Positions 1 to 5,938 of a stretch of DNA of 7,594 bases are shown piece by piece. The notes beneath the pieces were generated by a model that saw only the letters and a program-made list of their open reading frames with translations, had not been told where the DNA came from and searched no databases. The stretch is from the NCBI GenBank assembly GCA_027063755.1, contig JAMORD010000088.1, positions 1 through 7,594 on the forward strand, read 5' to 3'. Each line of letters opens with the position of its first letter. Within the stretch, counting starts at the first letter, position 1. This DNA comes from a bacterium (GTDB lineage Bacteria > Coprothermobacterota > Coprothermobacteria > Coprothermobacterales > JAADFF01). Position numbers and translations under genes: made by a program.

Positions 1-15
1 CTACGTCTTATTAAT

Positions 16-44
16 ATTATATAGCAAATAGCATATTTATTCAA
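16..44 (-). promoter_or_regulatory. second putative left-pointing promoter
   Basis: On the minus strand TTGAAT (44-39), a 17-nt spacer and TATAAT (21-16) form a plausible sigma-70 pair. Its -10 box overlaps repeat block A. The right copy of block A ahead of glgP gives TATAAC (1861-1856) but lacks a good -35 hexamer. Confidence 0.35.
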
Positions 45-58
45 CCAAATATGCAAAA
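17..58. repeat. two-block intergenic repeat, left copy
   Basis: Block A (TTATATAGCAAATA, 17-30) and block B (32-58) both recur in the same order and orientation at 1857-1932. Block A matches at 13 of 14 bases, and block B at about 22 of 27 with one gap. Here the blocks are 1 nt apart. The copy lies downstream of glgP and contains the hairpin at 31-54. Confidence 0.6.
31..54 (-). terminator. hairpin downstream of glgP: possible weak terminator or operator
   Basis: GCATATTT (31-38) and AAATATGC (47-54) form a perfect 8-bp stem with an 8-nt loop. It lies about 70 nt past the glgP stop. The stem is AT-rich, and no clean U-run follows on the minus strand, so an intrinsic terminator is only one reading. 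It could instead be a protein-binding dyad for a gene off the left edge. Confidence 0.4.
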
Positions 59-63
59 GTTGA

Positions 64-91
64 ATTTTACATGCATTACAACGCCGGTCAA
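64..91 (-). promoter_or_regulatory. putative promoter reading off the left edge
   Basis: On the minus strand TTGACC (91-86), a 16-nt spacer and TAAAAT (69-64) each match the sigma-70 consensus at 5 of 6 bases. Transcription would start near 57, just before the 31-54 hairpin. It implies a minus-strand gene left of position 1, which cannot be seen. Confidence 0.35.
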
Positions 92-124
92 TATCTTAAA
101 TATCTCTCTTTTAACAATCCCTCT

Positions 125-1819
125 TTAGACACTCTTTACCTTTGTATACATCTTGTCTATATACTCCTTGAACATACGAACAGTATTAAACTGGGGAGCC
201 AATGTCAAGAACGAGTGCTCTACCATCTCCCACCAGAATTGCTTGTGTTTTCTATATATGAGATATGCCTGCTCCATGAGCGTAATCAGTGCTTCGGCAT
301 CTCTGTCATCACCAGTACCTTCCCATCCCCATCCGTTCATACCATCGTATCCTTCTATCCACCAACCATCAAGAATAGATATATTGAGACCGGCATTGTA
401 AATAATCTTCTGACCAGATGTACCACTGGCCTCCTTAGGAGGAATAGGATTATTGAGCCACAAATCCACACCACCAACAAGATAGCTGGCAACATCCATG
501 TTGTAGTTTGGAACATAGACAACCTTATCCTGCCAACCATAGCGTTCAATTGTAGCATGTAAGTTTTCTATAATCTCATGTCCCTTAGCATCTGCTGGAT
601 GCGCCTTACCAGAGTAAATGATACGCAATCCCTGCTCAAGAAGTTTACCCAGCCTATCGGGATCTCTGGCTATGAGATCTGCTCTCTTGTACGGGGCTAC
701 TCTTCTGGCAAACCCAACTATGAGGTCATCTTCGTTCCACCTTACCCCCATACGTCTGAGGTAAAGAAGTAATCTCTTTTTCTGGAGAGATTTTGCCAGC
801 TTTATGTGATTCTTACGGAGAATAACCGATTTCCAAAAATCAATATCATCAACTTCTGTCTCCCAACCTTCACCACCTACATCACTCACAATTTCACGCA
901 TCTGGTCTCCAGCCCATGTAGGCACATGGACACCATTGGTAATGTGAAATATAGGTACATCATCGGCACGGGGTACATCAAAGATATGTTTCCACATGTT
1001 TCTGGACACCTCACCGTGCTTCTTACTAACAGCATTGGTAAGTCCAGATAGTCTTATGGCTATCACAGTCATGCTAAGTCCACCTTCGGTCTGAGCACTG
1101 GCAAGGTCAAGCACCCTTTCCCAAGGCTGACCCGATTCTTCCCACCATTTTCTCAGATACCTCTCGGCAAGGGAAACATCAAAGACCTCATTGCCGGCAG
1201 GAACAGGGGTATGAGTAGTAAAAACAAGATGTTTTCTAACACGCTTAACGGCCTCATCCCATTCTATACCTGCCATAAGAAATTCCCTCAGTAAGGCAAG
1301 TCCGGAGAAGGCAGAATGTCCTTCATTGAGGTGCCATACATCATAGCCAGGATATACCTCTCTAAGAAACTGAGCGCCTCCTATACCCAACAAAATTTCC
1401 TGTCTAATACGCTCCGCCCTATCAGCCGTATAGAGTTTATAGGTTGTTGTCTTCCACTCAGGTGTATTCTCATGAAGCTCACTATCAATAAGATACAGTG
1501 GTACCCTACCTACCATGGCACGCCATACAATATAATGTACAGTCTCATCACCAAGAGTAAACTCACCTTTGTAGACTTCTGTCATGCCAAAGTCTCTCGG
1601 ATGATAATAAGGATACTCTTCCCTCTGCTTACCATCTTCTATTATCTGGGTAAAGTAGCCATTGTGATAGAAAAGCCCCAAGCCAATAAGCGGATAGTGT
1701 AAATCGCTGGCTGTTTTCAAAATATCACCTGCAAGCACGCCAAGCCCTCCTGCATAGATAGGCCAATCAGGGTGTGCCCCAAACTCAACACTGAGATACG
1801 CAACACGTGGCTGTTTCAT
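125..1819 (-). CDS. glgP: alpha-glucan (glycogen/maltodextrin) phosphorylase, compact GT35 form
   Basis: A PLP-dependent cytoplasmic enzyme that cleaves alpha-1,4-glucan with phosphate, releasing glucose-1-phosphate. The 564-residue product begins directly in the catalytic core. Visible motifs are YAGGLGVLAGD (22-32), HLNEGHSAF (163-171), THTPVPAG (202-209), ITNGVH (293-298), FARRVAPYKR (370-379) and EASGTSGQK (463-471). Lys471 of the last motif matches the Lys that binds PLP, and LDGWW follows it. The usual N-terminal DUF3417 extension of many bacterial and archaeal relatives is absent, so this is a short family member. The reading frame is open up to 1867, but ATG at 1819 lies 7 nt after a GGAGGTG site and just before the conserved AYLSVEFG segment, so I start there. 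It lies 114 nt downstream of the anchored-protein gene on the same strand. It may be in that transcript or have its own promoter. The family is certain; whether glycogen or maltodextrin is preferred cannot be told. Confidence 0.95.
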   Translation of the reverse strand: MKQPRVAYLSVEFGAHPDWPIYAGGLGVLAGDILKTASDLHYPLIGLGLFYHNGYFTQIIEDGKQREEYPYYHPRDFGMTEVYKGEFTLGDETVHYIVWRAMVGRVPLYLIDSELHENTPEWKTTTYKLYTADRAERIRQEILLGIGGAQFLREVYPGYDVWHLNEGHSAFSGLALLREFLMAGIEWDEAVKRVRKHLVFTTHTPVPAGNEVFDVSLAERYLRKWWEESGQPWERVLDLASAQTEGGLSMTVIAIRLSGLTNAVSKKHGEVSRNMWKHIFDVPRADDVPIFHITNGVHVPTWAGDQMREIVSDVGGEGWETEVDDIDFWKSVILRKNHIKLAKSLQKKRLLLYLRRMGVRWNEDDLIVGFARRVAPYKRADLIARDPDRLGKLLEQGLRIIYSGKAHPADAKGHEIIENLHATIERYGWQDKVVYVPNYNMDVASYLVGGVDLWLNNPIPPKEASGTSGQKIIYNAGLNISILDGWWIEGYDGMNGWGWEGTGDDRDAEALITLMEQAYLIYRKHKQFWWEMVEHSFLTLAPQFNTVRMFKEYIDKMYTKVKSV

Positions 1820-1823
1820 ACAT

Positions 1824-1833
1824 CCCCACCTCC
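1824..1833 (-). promoter_or_regulatory. glgP ribosome binding site
   Basis: On the minus strand this reads GGAGGTGGGG. The GGAGGTG core ends 7 nt before the ATG at 1819. It fixes that ATG as the start, rather than the upstream in-frame codon at 1867, which has no such site. Confidence 0.85.
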
Positions 1834-1856
1834 AAGTAGTTATCATTACAATTTTG

Positions 1857-1932
1857 TTATACAGCAAATAATAGGGATATAGAACAAAGGAAAGCCACTA
1901 AAACATATTTATGCCAACAAAGTTTGCATAAA
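1857..1932. repeat. two-block intergenic repeat, right copy
   Basis: Block A is TTATACAGCAAATA (1857-1870). Block B (1904-1932) runs up to the stop of the anchored-protein gene. The blocks are 33 nt apart here instead of 1 nt. This copy lies between the anchored-protein gene and glgP. Confidence 0.6.
1908..1932 (-). terminator. hairpin directly after the anchored-protein gene
   Basis: TTTATGC (1908-1914) pairs with GCATAAA (1926-1932). Three more pairs (AAC/GTT) form inside after one mismatch. It begins at the base after the stop codon of the minus-strand gene. Downstream on that strand there is TATGTTTT, a weak U-run. It may attenuate or stop transcription before glgP. Confidence 0.45.
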
Positions 1933-2841
1933 TTACTGAGGCTTGCATACCTTAAGAGGTAGATAATACGATGTAGACCCTTTGGGAGGATTCAAAACAA
2001 CATCCACCTGCCCCATAACCTGATGGAAGTCTATATCAAGGCCGGAGGACATAAATGAATGTATAAAATCAAATGATACACTACTACAATGAAAATCTTC
2101 TATAGGAGACAATACTACATACAGCACTCCCCAATCTGCATACCACATATCTGTATTAACAAGATAATTGCCCCACCAAATGGATTGTCTTCTAATATAA
2201 CGCTCATAAAACTTTGTATAGTAAGCTGTAGCAGGAAGACCTGTTGAGGGAACAGGCTGGTCAAAGTATCCTTTGGGTACCGTACTTGTCCCCATAACAT
2301 ATTTCATATGTACATAGCCTGTTGCCCTATCCACAGCAAAGAACGAATCCCACCATCTAAAGCCCATGAAATCCGGACTATCATCCATATCTGGAATACC
2401 AGAATATTTGAATATGGCTATAAGATGGAGTTTATCGTCAACCCACTTTCCAAACACTGCAAGATGTAGTGTGGTCTTGCCAGCATACACTTTTGTATAA
2501 GTATCATAACCAGCATCTTTAAATATCAATCCTGCGAAATCCAAGCTATGTATCTGTCCATACTGGACAGGCTGACCTCCATGCATCTTTCCCCACCGTG
2601 TAAGAATCTTCATAAACTCGTCATAAGAAACATCATAACCTTTCATGGAAGAGATAACATCGTATAGATTACTAAACCCATCAAAATCATCGGCTTCTTT
2701 TACTTGACCTCTTAAAGGAGGATTCAAAACAATACTCTCTACACGGGTACGATAATATATCAAAACGGCAGCGGCGCCTACAATCAGCACCGCCACCAGT
2801 AAAAATTTCCACTTGCTTCCGTGTGATACCTTAGTATTCAA
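1933..2841 (-). CDS. membrane-anchored extracytoplasmic protein of unknown family
   Basis: I do not recognise this 302-residue protein. A basic N-terminus (residues 1-12) precedes one hydrophobic segment at about 13-29 and then YYRTR, which reads as an uncleaved signal anchor with the rest outside the cytoplasm. There is no lipobox. The exported part is rich in Trp and Tyr and has only two Cys (252 and 299), which could form a disulfide. VLNPP occurs twice, at 38-42 and 282-286, bracketing the exported domain. A stretch at 95-133 loosely resembles transglutaminase-like folds but has Ser99 where the nucleophilic Cys would be; this is a weak inference. The start is TTG at 2841, 7 nt after AGGAGGT, and both lie within the end of the kinase gene. 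The 11-nt overlap points to translational coupling. Coding status is well supported by length, start signal and topology; function is unknown. Confidence 0.82.
   Translation of the reverse strand: MNTKVSHGSKWKFLLVAVLIVGAAAVLIYYRTRVESIVLNPPLRGQVKEADDFDGFSNLYDVISSMKGYDVSYDEFMKILTRWGKMHGGQPVQYGQIHSLDFAGLIFKDAGYDTYTKVYAGKTTLHLAVFGKWVDDKLHLIAIFKYSGIPDMDDSPDFMGFRWWDSFFAVDRATGYVHMKYVMGTSTVPKGYFDQPVPSTGLPATAYYTKFYERYIRRQSIWWGNYLVNTDMWYADWGVLYVVLSPIEDFHCSSVSFDFIHSFMSSGLDIDFHQVMGQVDVVLNPPKGSTSYYLPLKVCKPQ
1985..2000. repeat. 16-bp direct repeat, copy 1 (encodes C-terminal VLNPP)
   Basis: GGAGGATTCAAAACAA on the plus strand is identical to 2717-2732. In the minus-strand gene it encodes the VLNPP at residues 282-286, near the C-terminus of the anchored protein. 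Confidence 0.85.
2717..2732. repeat. 16-bp direct repeat, copy 2 (encodes N-terminal VLNPP)
   Basis: This is identical to 1985-2000 and in the same reading frame. It encodes VLNPP at residues 38-42, just after the membrane anchor. The two copies bracket almost the whole exported domain. Confidence 0.85.
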
Positions 2842-4513
2842 ACAAACTACCTCCTACAAACTCTCTGAGAAGTGATGTACGTGGCACAAATGTTGTAGAC
2901 AGTGGCTCAAAGTGTCTGATAAACTTGAGCAGTCTCTCTGCCTCGGCATATTCAGGATACAGCTTAGGTACTGCCTGAAGCAGCGGTTCCACCAGAGGTC
3001 TTAAAACACTAAGCTCATATGGTAGAGCAGAGTTAAAGAATACATCGGCCTCTTCCTGATATGGGAAGATATATCTGTCTTCTCCCCTTCTCACCAGTGG
3101 CCACTGTCTGAGGGTATCTATAACACCATATCCTCTAAACAGACTATCTCTGACCATACGGCGAATAAGTCGGGCATCAGTTGTTGGTATACGGTTATGG
3201 TCATCTATATTGAGCTGTGTTAGGGCACTGACATATATCTTAAACTTTGTATATCCGGGTACCTGGGCTGTAGTAATAGGATTAAGGGCATGAATTCCCT
3301 CAACAACAATAACGCTGTTCTTGTCAAGTTTCACAAATTTACCTGAAGGTTCTCTCACACCTCTAACGAAGTTGTATCTGGGCAGTTCAATCTCCTCACC
3401 TTTCAGTAGTGCCATTAATTGCTGATTGAAGAACTCTACATCCATGGCCTCAATGCTATCAAAATCTGGCCTACCCTCTTCATCCCTGGGTGTCTTATCT
3501 CTGGGCACAAAGTAGTCATCGGTGGATATAACAATAGGATTGATACCATTGACCCTGAGCTGTATACCCAGTCTCTTGGAGAATGTTGTCTTACCCGAAG
3601 ATGAAGGCCCGGCAATAAGCACCAGTCTAACATCGTTTATATTTTCAGCTATCTTATCGGCAATTTCGGCTATCTTCTTCTCTTGAAGTGCCTCAGCCAC
3701 CATAATAAGCTCTTTGGCCTTACCGGAAACAATCATCTTATTGAGGGCACCAACATCAGACAGTCCCATGAGTGAAAGCCAATTTCTATGTTCTTGAAAG
3801 GCCTTGTAGAGCATAACAACCTCTTCAAATTTAGCAGGTTTGCGGTAGTTTTTCGTCTCAGGGAGAACAAGCACAAATCCCGGTGGATATATGATTAGGT
3901 CAAAGGCGTTGAGGTAGCTGGTATCGGGAACAAGGGGCAGAAAGACATAATCGTAGTAATCTGTGCCTTCAGCCTTATATAAAGTAACCGTTTTCGTATA
4001 CATCGTCTCAAAGAGTCTAACCTTATCCTCTCTATTCTCCTTCTTAAAGAGCTCTATGGCCTCTTTCCTATCCATTTCTACAAACTCAAACTTAATCCCC
4101 TTCTTGACATATTCCCACATCTTTTCTTTTATCCGTTCCAGTTCACTATAGGTAATTTCCCTATCACGAAGTCTGCCATAAAGCCCCTGATTATAAGAGT
4201 GTTCCACAAGAACATTTTCATCACTCAAGACATCACGGGCAGCAAGGGTTAGCAGAAACACATAACTTCTTTCAATAATGCGACGACCGGTAACCGTATG
4301 TGCATCTATAAAATCAAGCTTAACATCTCTTATCAATTTATAGTGTAGGTCTACAAGATGACCATCTACCCTTGCTGCAACAACATTATCCAGGGAACCA
4401 TACTTCTCCTCAATAAGGTCTTTCACCTGTGGAAGCAAGTCCAAAATCTTTGTGCCTTCTGGCACTTCTATACGCATACCCTTCTCTACTGTCACGAATA
4501 CCTTTCCATCCAT
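2831..4513 (-). CDS. nucleoside (uridine-type) kinase with ThrRS-like N-terminal domains
   Basis: Probably phosphorylates a nucleoside using NTP in the cytoplasm. The 560-residue product has three parts. Residues 1-70 look like a TGS/ubiquitin-like fold. Residues about 75-275 resemble the second domain of threonyl-tRNA synthetase, including an HS..QGLY segment (105-112). Residues about 295-500 form a P-loop kinase of the uridine kinase/phosphoribulokinase family. The kinase shows Walker A GPSSSGKTT (302-310), STDDYF (330-335), EGIHALN (405-411) and the basic RLIRRMVRD lid (448-456). This domain order is known in Firmicutes and Thermotogae, where such proteins are labelled nucleoside kinase or uridine kinase. 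AGGAGGTG sits 8 nt before ATG 4513; GTG at 4516 is an almost equal alternative. It leads the minus-strand cluster and is divergent from asnS. The fold is certain, the exact substrate is not, and the job of the ThrRS-like part is unknown. Confidence 0.93.
   Translation of the reverse strand: MDGKVFVTVEKGMRIEVPEGTKILDLLPQVKDLIEEKYGSLDNVVAARVDGHLVDLHYKLIRDVKLDFIDAHTVTGRRIIERSYVFLLTLAARDVLSDENVLVEHSYNQGLYGRLRDREITYSELERIKEKMWEYVKKGIKFEFVEMDRKEAIELFKKENREDKVRLFETMYTKTVTLYKAEGTDYYDYVFLPLVPDTSYLNAFDLIIYPPGFVLVLPETKNYRKPAKFEEVVMLYKAFQEHRNWLSLMGLSDVGALNKMIVSGKAKELIMVAEALQEKKIAEIADKIAENINDVRLVLIAGPSSSGKTTFSKRLGIQLRVNGINPIVISTDDYFVPRDKTPRDEEGRPDFDSIEAMDVEFFNQQLMALLKGEEIELPRYNFVRGVREPSGKFVKLDKNSVIVVEGIHALNPITTAQVPGYTKFKIYVSALTQLNIDDHNRIPTTDARLIRRMVRDSLFRGYGVIDTLRQWPLVRRGEDRYIFPYQEEADVFFNSALPYELSVLRPLVEPLLQAVPKLYPEYAEAERLLKFIRHFEPLSTTFVPRTSLLREFVGGSLFEY
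2849..2855 (-). promoter_or_regulatory. ribosome binding site for the TTG-initiated gene
   Basis: The minus strand reads AGGAGGT, 7 nt before TTG at 2841. It lies inside the last codons of the kinase gene. It supports a TTG start, since no ATG or GTG in this frame is better placed. Confidence 0.8.
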
Positions 4514-4520
4514 CACTGCT

Positions 4521-4529
4521 TCACCTCCT
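4521..4529 (-). promoter_or_regulatory. kinase ribosome binding site
   Basis: The minus strand reads AGGAGGTGA. It is followed by GTG at 4516 and ATG at 4513, at 5 and 8 nt from the AGGAGGTG core. Either codon could be used, and the two products differ by one residue. Confidence 0.8.
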
Positions 4530-4537
4530 AAAACTGC

Positions 4538-4554
4538 TATAAAGTTTCTTTATA
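4538..4554. repeat. short inverted repeat in the divergent promoter region
   Basis: TATAAAG (4538-4544), a 3-nt spacer and CTTTATA (4548-4554) are perfectly complementary. A GC/GC pair extends the stem beyond a one-base bulge. The right arm read on the minus strand gives TATAAA, a possible -10 element for the kinase about 36 nt before its start. It could be a weak hairpin in the 5' leader or simply part of the promoter. Confidence 0.45.
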
Positions 4555-4569
4555 AGCGTATAGATATTC

Positions 4570-4590
4570 TACCACCACATAGTGTAGGTA
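4570..4590. promoter_or_regulatory. imperfect dyad, possible operator for asnS and/or the kinase
   Basis: This 21-bp segment is symmetric about 4580. TACC and CAC on the left (4570-4573, 4576-4578) mirror GTG and GGTA on the right (4582-4584, 4587-4590), giving 7 of 10 pairs matched. It ends 9 nt before the TATAAT box at 4600 and covers where the asnS -35 element should be, a position suited to a repressor or activator. No binding protein can be named, and dyads of this quality also occur by chance. Confidence 0.4.
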
Positions 4591-4599
4591 AAAAACAGA

Positions 4600-4605
4600 T
4601 ATAAT
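4600..4605 (+). promoter_or_regulatory. -10 box of a putative asnS promoter
   Basis: A perfect TATAAT lies 27 nt before the asnS ATG, in an A-rich stretch. No good -35 hexamer is found 16-18 nt upstream; that place is taken by the 4570-4590 dyad. Transcription would begin near 4612, leaving a leader of about 20 nt, too short for a T-box or other tRNA-sensing leader. Confidence 0.5.
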
Positions 4606-4619
4606 TAGAAAAAAGGCAC

Positions 4620-4626
4620 GGAGGTG
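4620..4626 (+). promoter_or_regulatory. asnS ribosome binding site
   Basis: GGAGGTG lies 6 nt before ATG 4633. The in-frame GTG at 4624 falls inside this site and so cannot be the start it serves. This trims three residues from the longest reading frame. Confidence 0.85.
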
Positions 4627-4632
4627 TGGCAT

Positions 4633-5937
4633 ATGCAGAAATACAGAGTTGCGGACTTAGGAAAGTATGTCGGGCAAGAAGTAGAACTCAAAGGTTGGCT
4701 TTACAACAAGAGAGATATTGGCAAGGTAAGATTTATCCTTGTCAGAGATGGTAGCGGTATTGTCCAGGGTGTTATGGTAAAAAATAATCTGCCTGAAGAG
4801 GTATGGAATAAGTTTGACAATCTCACACTAGAGACATCACTTATAGTTAGGGGCAAGGTTAGAGAGGAAAAGAGAGCCCCTGGAGGGTATGAACTTGATG
4901 TTACAGACATTGAAATCTTTCAGATAGCCGATGGCTACCCCATTACAAAGAAATCTCACGGTGTAGAATTTCTTATGGACCACAGGCATCTATGGCTACG
5001 CTCCAAGAAACAATGGGCCATTATGCGTATTAGGGACGAGATACAGAGCGCTATCATGGACTTCCTCAGGGAGCAGGGATTTGTGAGAATTGATGCTCCT
5101 ATTCTTACATCATCTGCAGCAGAGGGAACAACTACACTGTTTGAGGTAGACTATCACGGCGATAAGGCATATCTGTCTCAAAGTGGTCAGCTATACATGG
5201 AAGCTGCAGCCATGGCACACGGCAAAGTATATTGCTTTGGACCTGCTTTCAGAGCAGAAAAATCCAAGACAAGAAGACACCTACTTGAATTCTGGATGGT
5301 AGAGCCTGAAATGGCATGGGTAACATTTGAGGAAAACCTTGAGATACAGGAACACATGGTTTCATACATTGTTGAAAGGGTGCTGAAAAACCGCAGAAAC
5401 GAGCTTGAAATCCTTGAAAGACCTATAGAAGCACTGGAAAAGGTCAAACCACCATTCCCACGCATTACATACGATGAGGCAATAGAAATGCTCAAGAAGT
5501 CTGGCGACCCAGAGCTTGAAAAGATAGAGTGGGGAGAAGACTTTGGTGCCCCTCATGAGACATATATCTCTAACCAGTTTGACAAACCTGTTTTTGTCAC
5601 GCACTTTCCCACCAAGATGAAAGCCTTTTACATGCAACCTGACCCGAATAGGCCTGAGGTAGTACTTGCAGCAGACCTCCTTGCACCAGAAGGCTATGGT
5701 GAAATTATAGGTGGCAGTGAGCGTATATATGACTATGAGCTTCTAAAACAGCGTATCAAGGAGTGGGGATTGCCTGAAGAAGACTATCAGTGGTACCTTG
5801 ACCTGAGAAAGTATGGAACAGTACCCCATTCTGGATTTGGGCTGGGTCTTGAAAGAACGGTGGCATGGATAGCCAAACTACCACATATTAGAGAGACCAT
5901 TCCATTCCCAAGAATGCTTCACAGGATGGTGCCGTAA
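4633..5937 (+). CDS. asnS: asparaginyl-tRNA synthetase (class II)
   Basis: Charges tRNA-Asn with asparagine in the cytoplasm. The 434-residue product has an N-terminal OB-fold anticodon-binding domain (about 15-98), then the class IIb catalytic core. [15 protein letters not shown] (109-123) and the motif 1 region, ending [11 protein letters not shown] (149-159), precede the ATP and amino-acid site. Motif 2 is [19 protein letters not shown] (206-224), with the arginine and HL.E pattern of AsnRS rather than Asp[15 protein letters not shown] (356-368) follows, and motif 3 is [13 protein letters not shown] (401-413). The end, IPFPR..HR..P, is typical and full length. An AsnRS implies direct asparaginylation, at least in part, although an amidotransferase route elsewhere is not excluded. 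It is first in a tight pair with gpsA. Confidence 0.97.
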   Translation: MQKYRVADLGKYVGQEVELKGWLYNKRDIGKVRFILVRDGSGIVQGVMVKNNLPEEVWNKFDNLTLETSLIVRGKVREEKRAPGGYELDVTDIEIFQIADGYPITKKSHGVEFLMDHRHLWLRSKKQWAIMRIRDEIQSAIMDFLREQGFVRIDAPILTSSAAEGTTTLFEVDYHGDKAYLSQSGQLYMEAAAMAHGKVYCFGPAFRAEKSKTRRHLLEFWMVEPEMAWVTFEENLEIQEHMVSYIVERVLKNRRNELEILERPIEALEKVKPPFPRITYDEAIEMLKKSGDPELEKIEWGEDFGAPHETYISNQFDKPVFVTHFPTKMKAFYMQPDPNRPEVVLAADLLAPEGYGEIIGGSERIYDYELLKQRIKEWGLPEEDYQWYLDLRKYGTVPHSGFGLGLERTVAWIAKLPHIRETIPFPRMLHRMVP

Positions 5938-5938
5938 A

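Noticed and set aside
71-1702. Plus-strand open frames opposite glgP (71-562, 153-401, 578-772, 806-1051, 1316-1702)
   Set aside because: They are antisense to a well-supported phosphorylase, show no recognisable domain or ribosome site, and have compositions typical of shadow frames.
1820-1867. Upstream in-frame start for glgP at 1867
   Set aside because: The extra 16 residues match nothing in the family and span the GGAGGTG site that serves ATG 1819.
4624-4632. GTG at 4624 as the asnS start
   Set aside because: It is inside the Shine-Dalgarno sequence; ATG 4633 has proper 6-nt spacing.
4517-4632. T-box or other riboswitch upstream of asnS
   Set aside because: The leader after the TATAAT box is only about 20 nt and no T-box sequence is seen.
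4701-5637. Minus-strand open frames inside asnS (4701-4910, 5187-5495, 5362-5637)
   Set aside because: These are shadows of a fully conserved synthetase frame, without start signals or domains.
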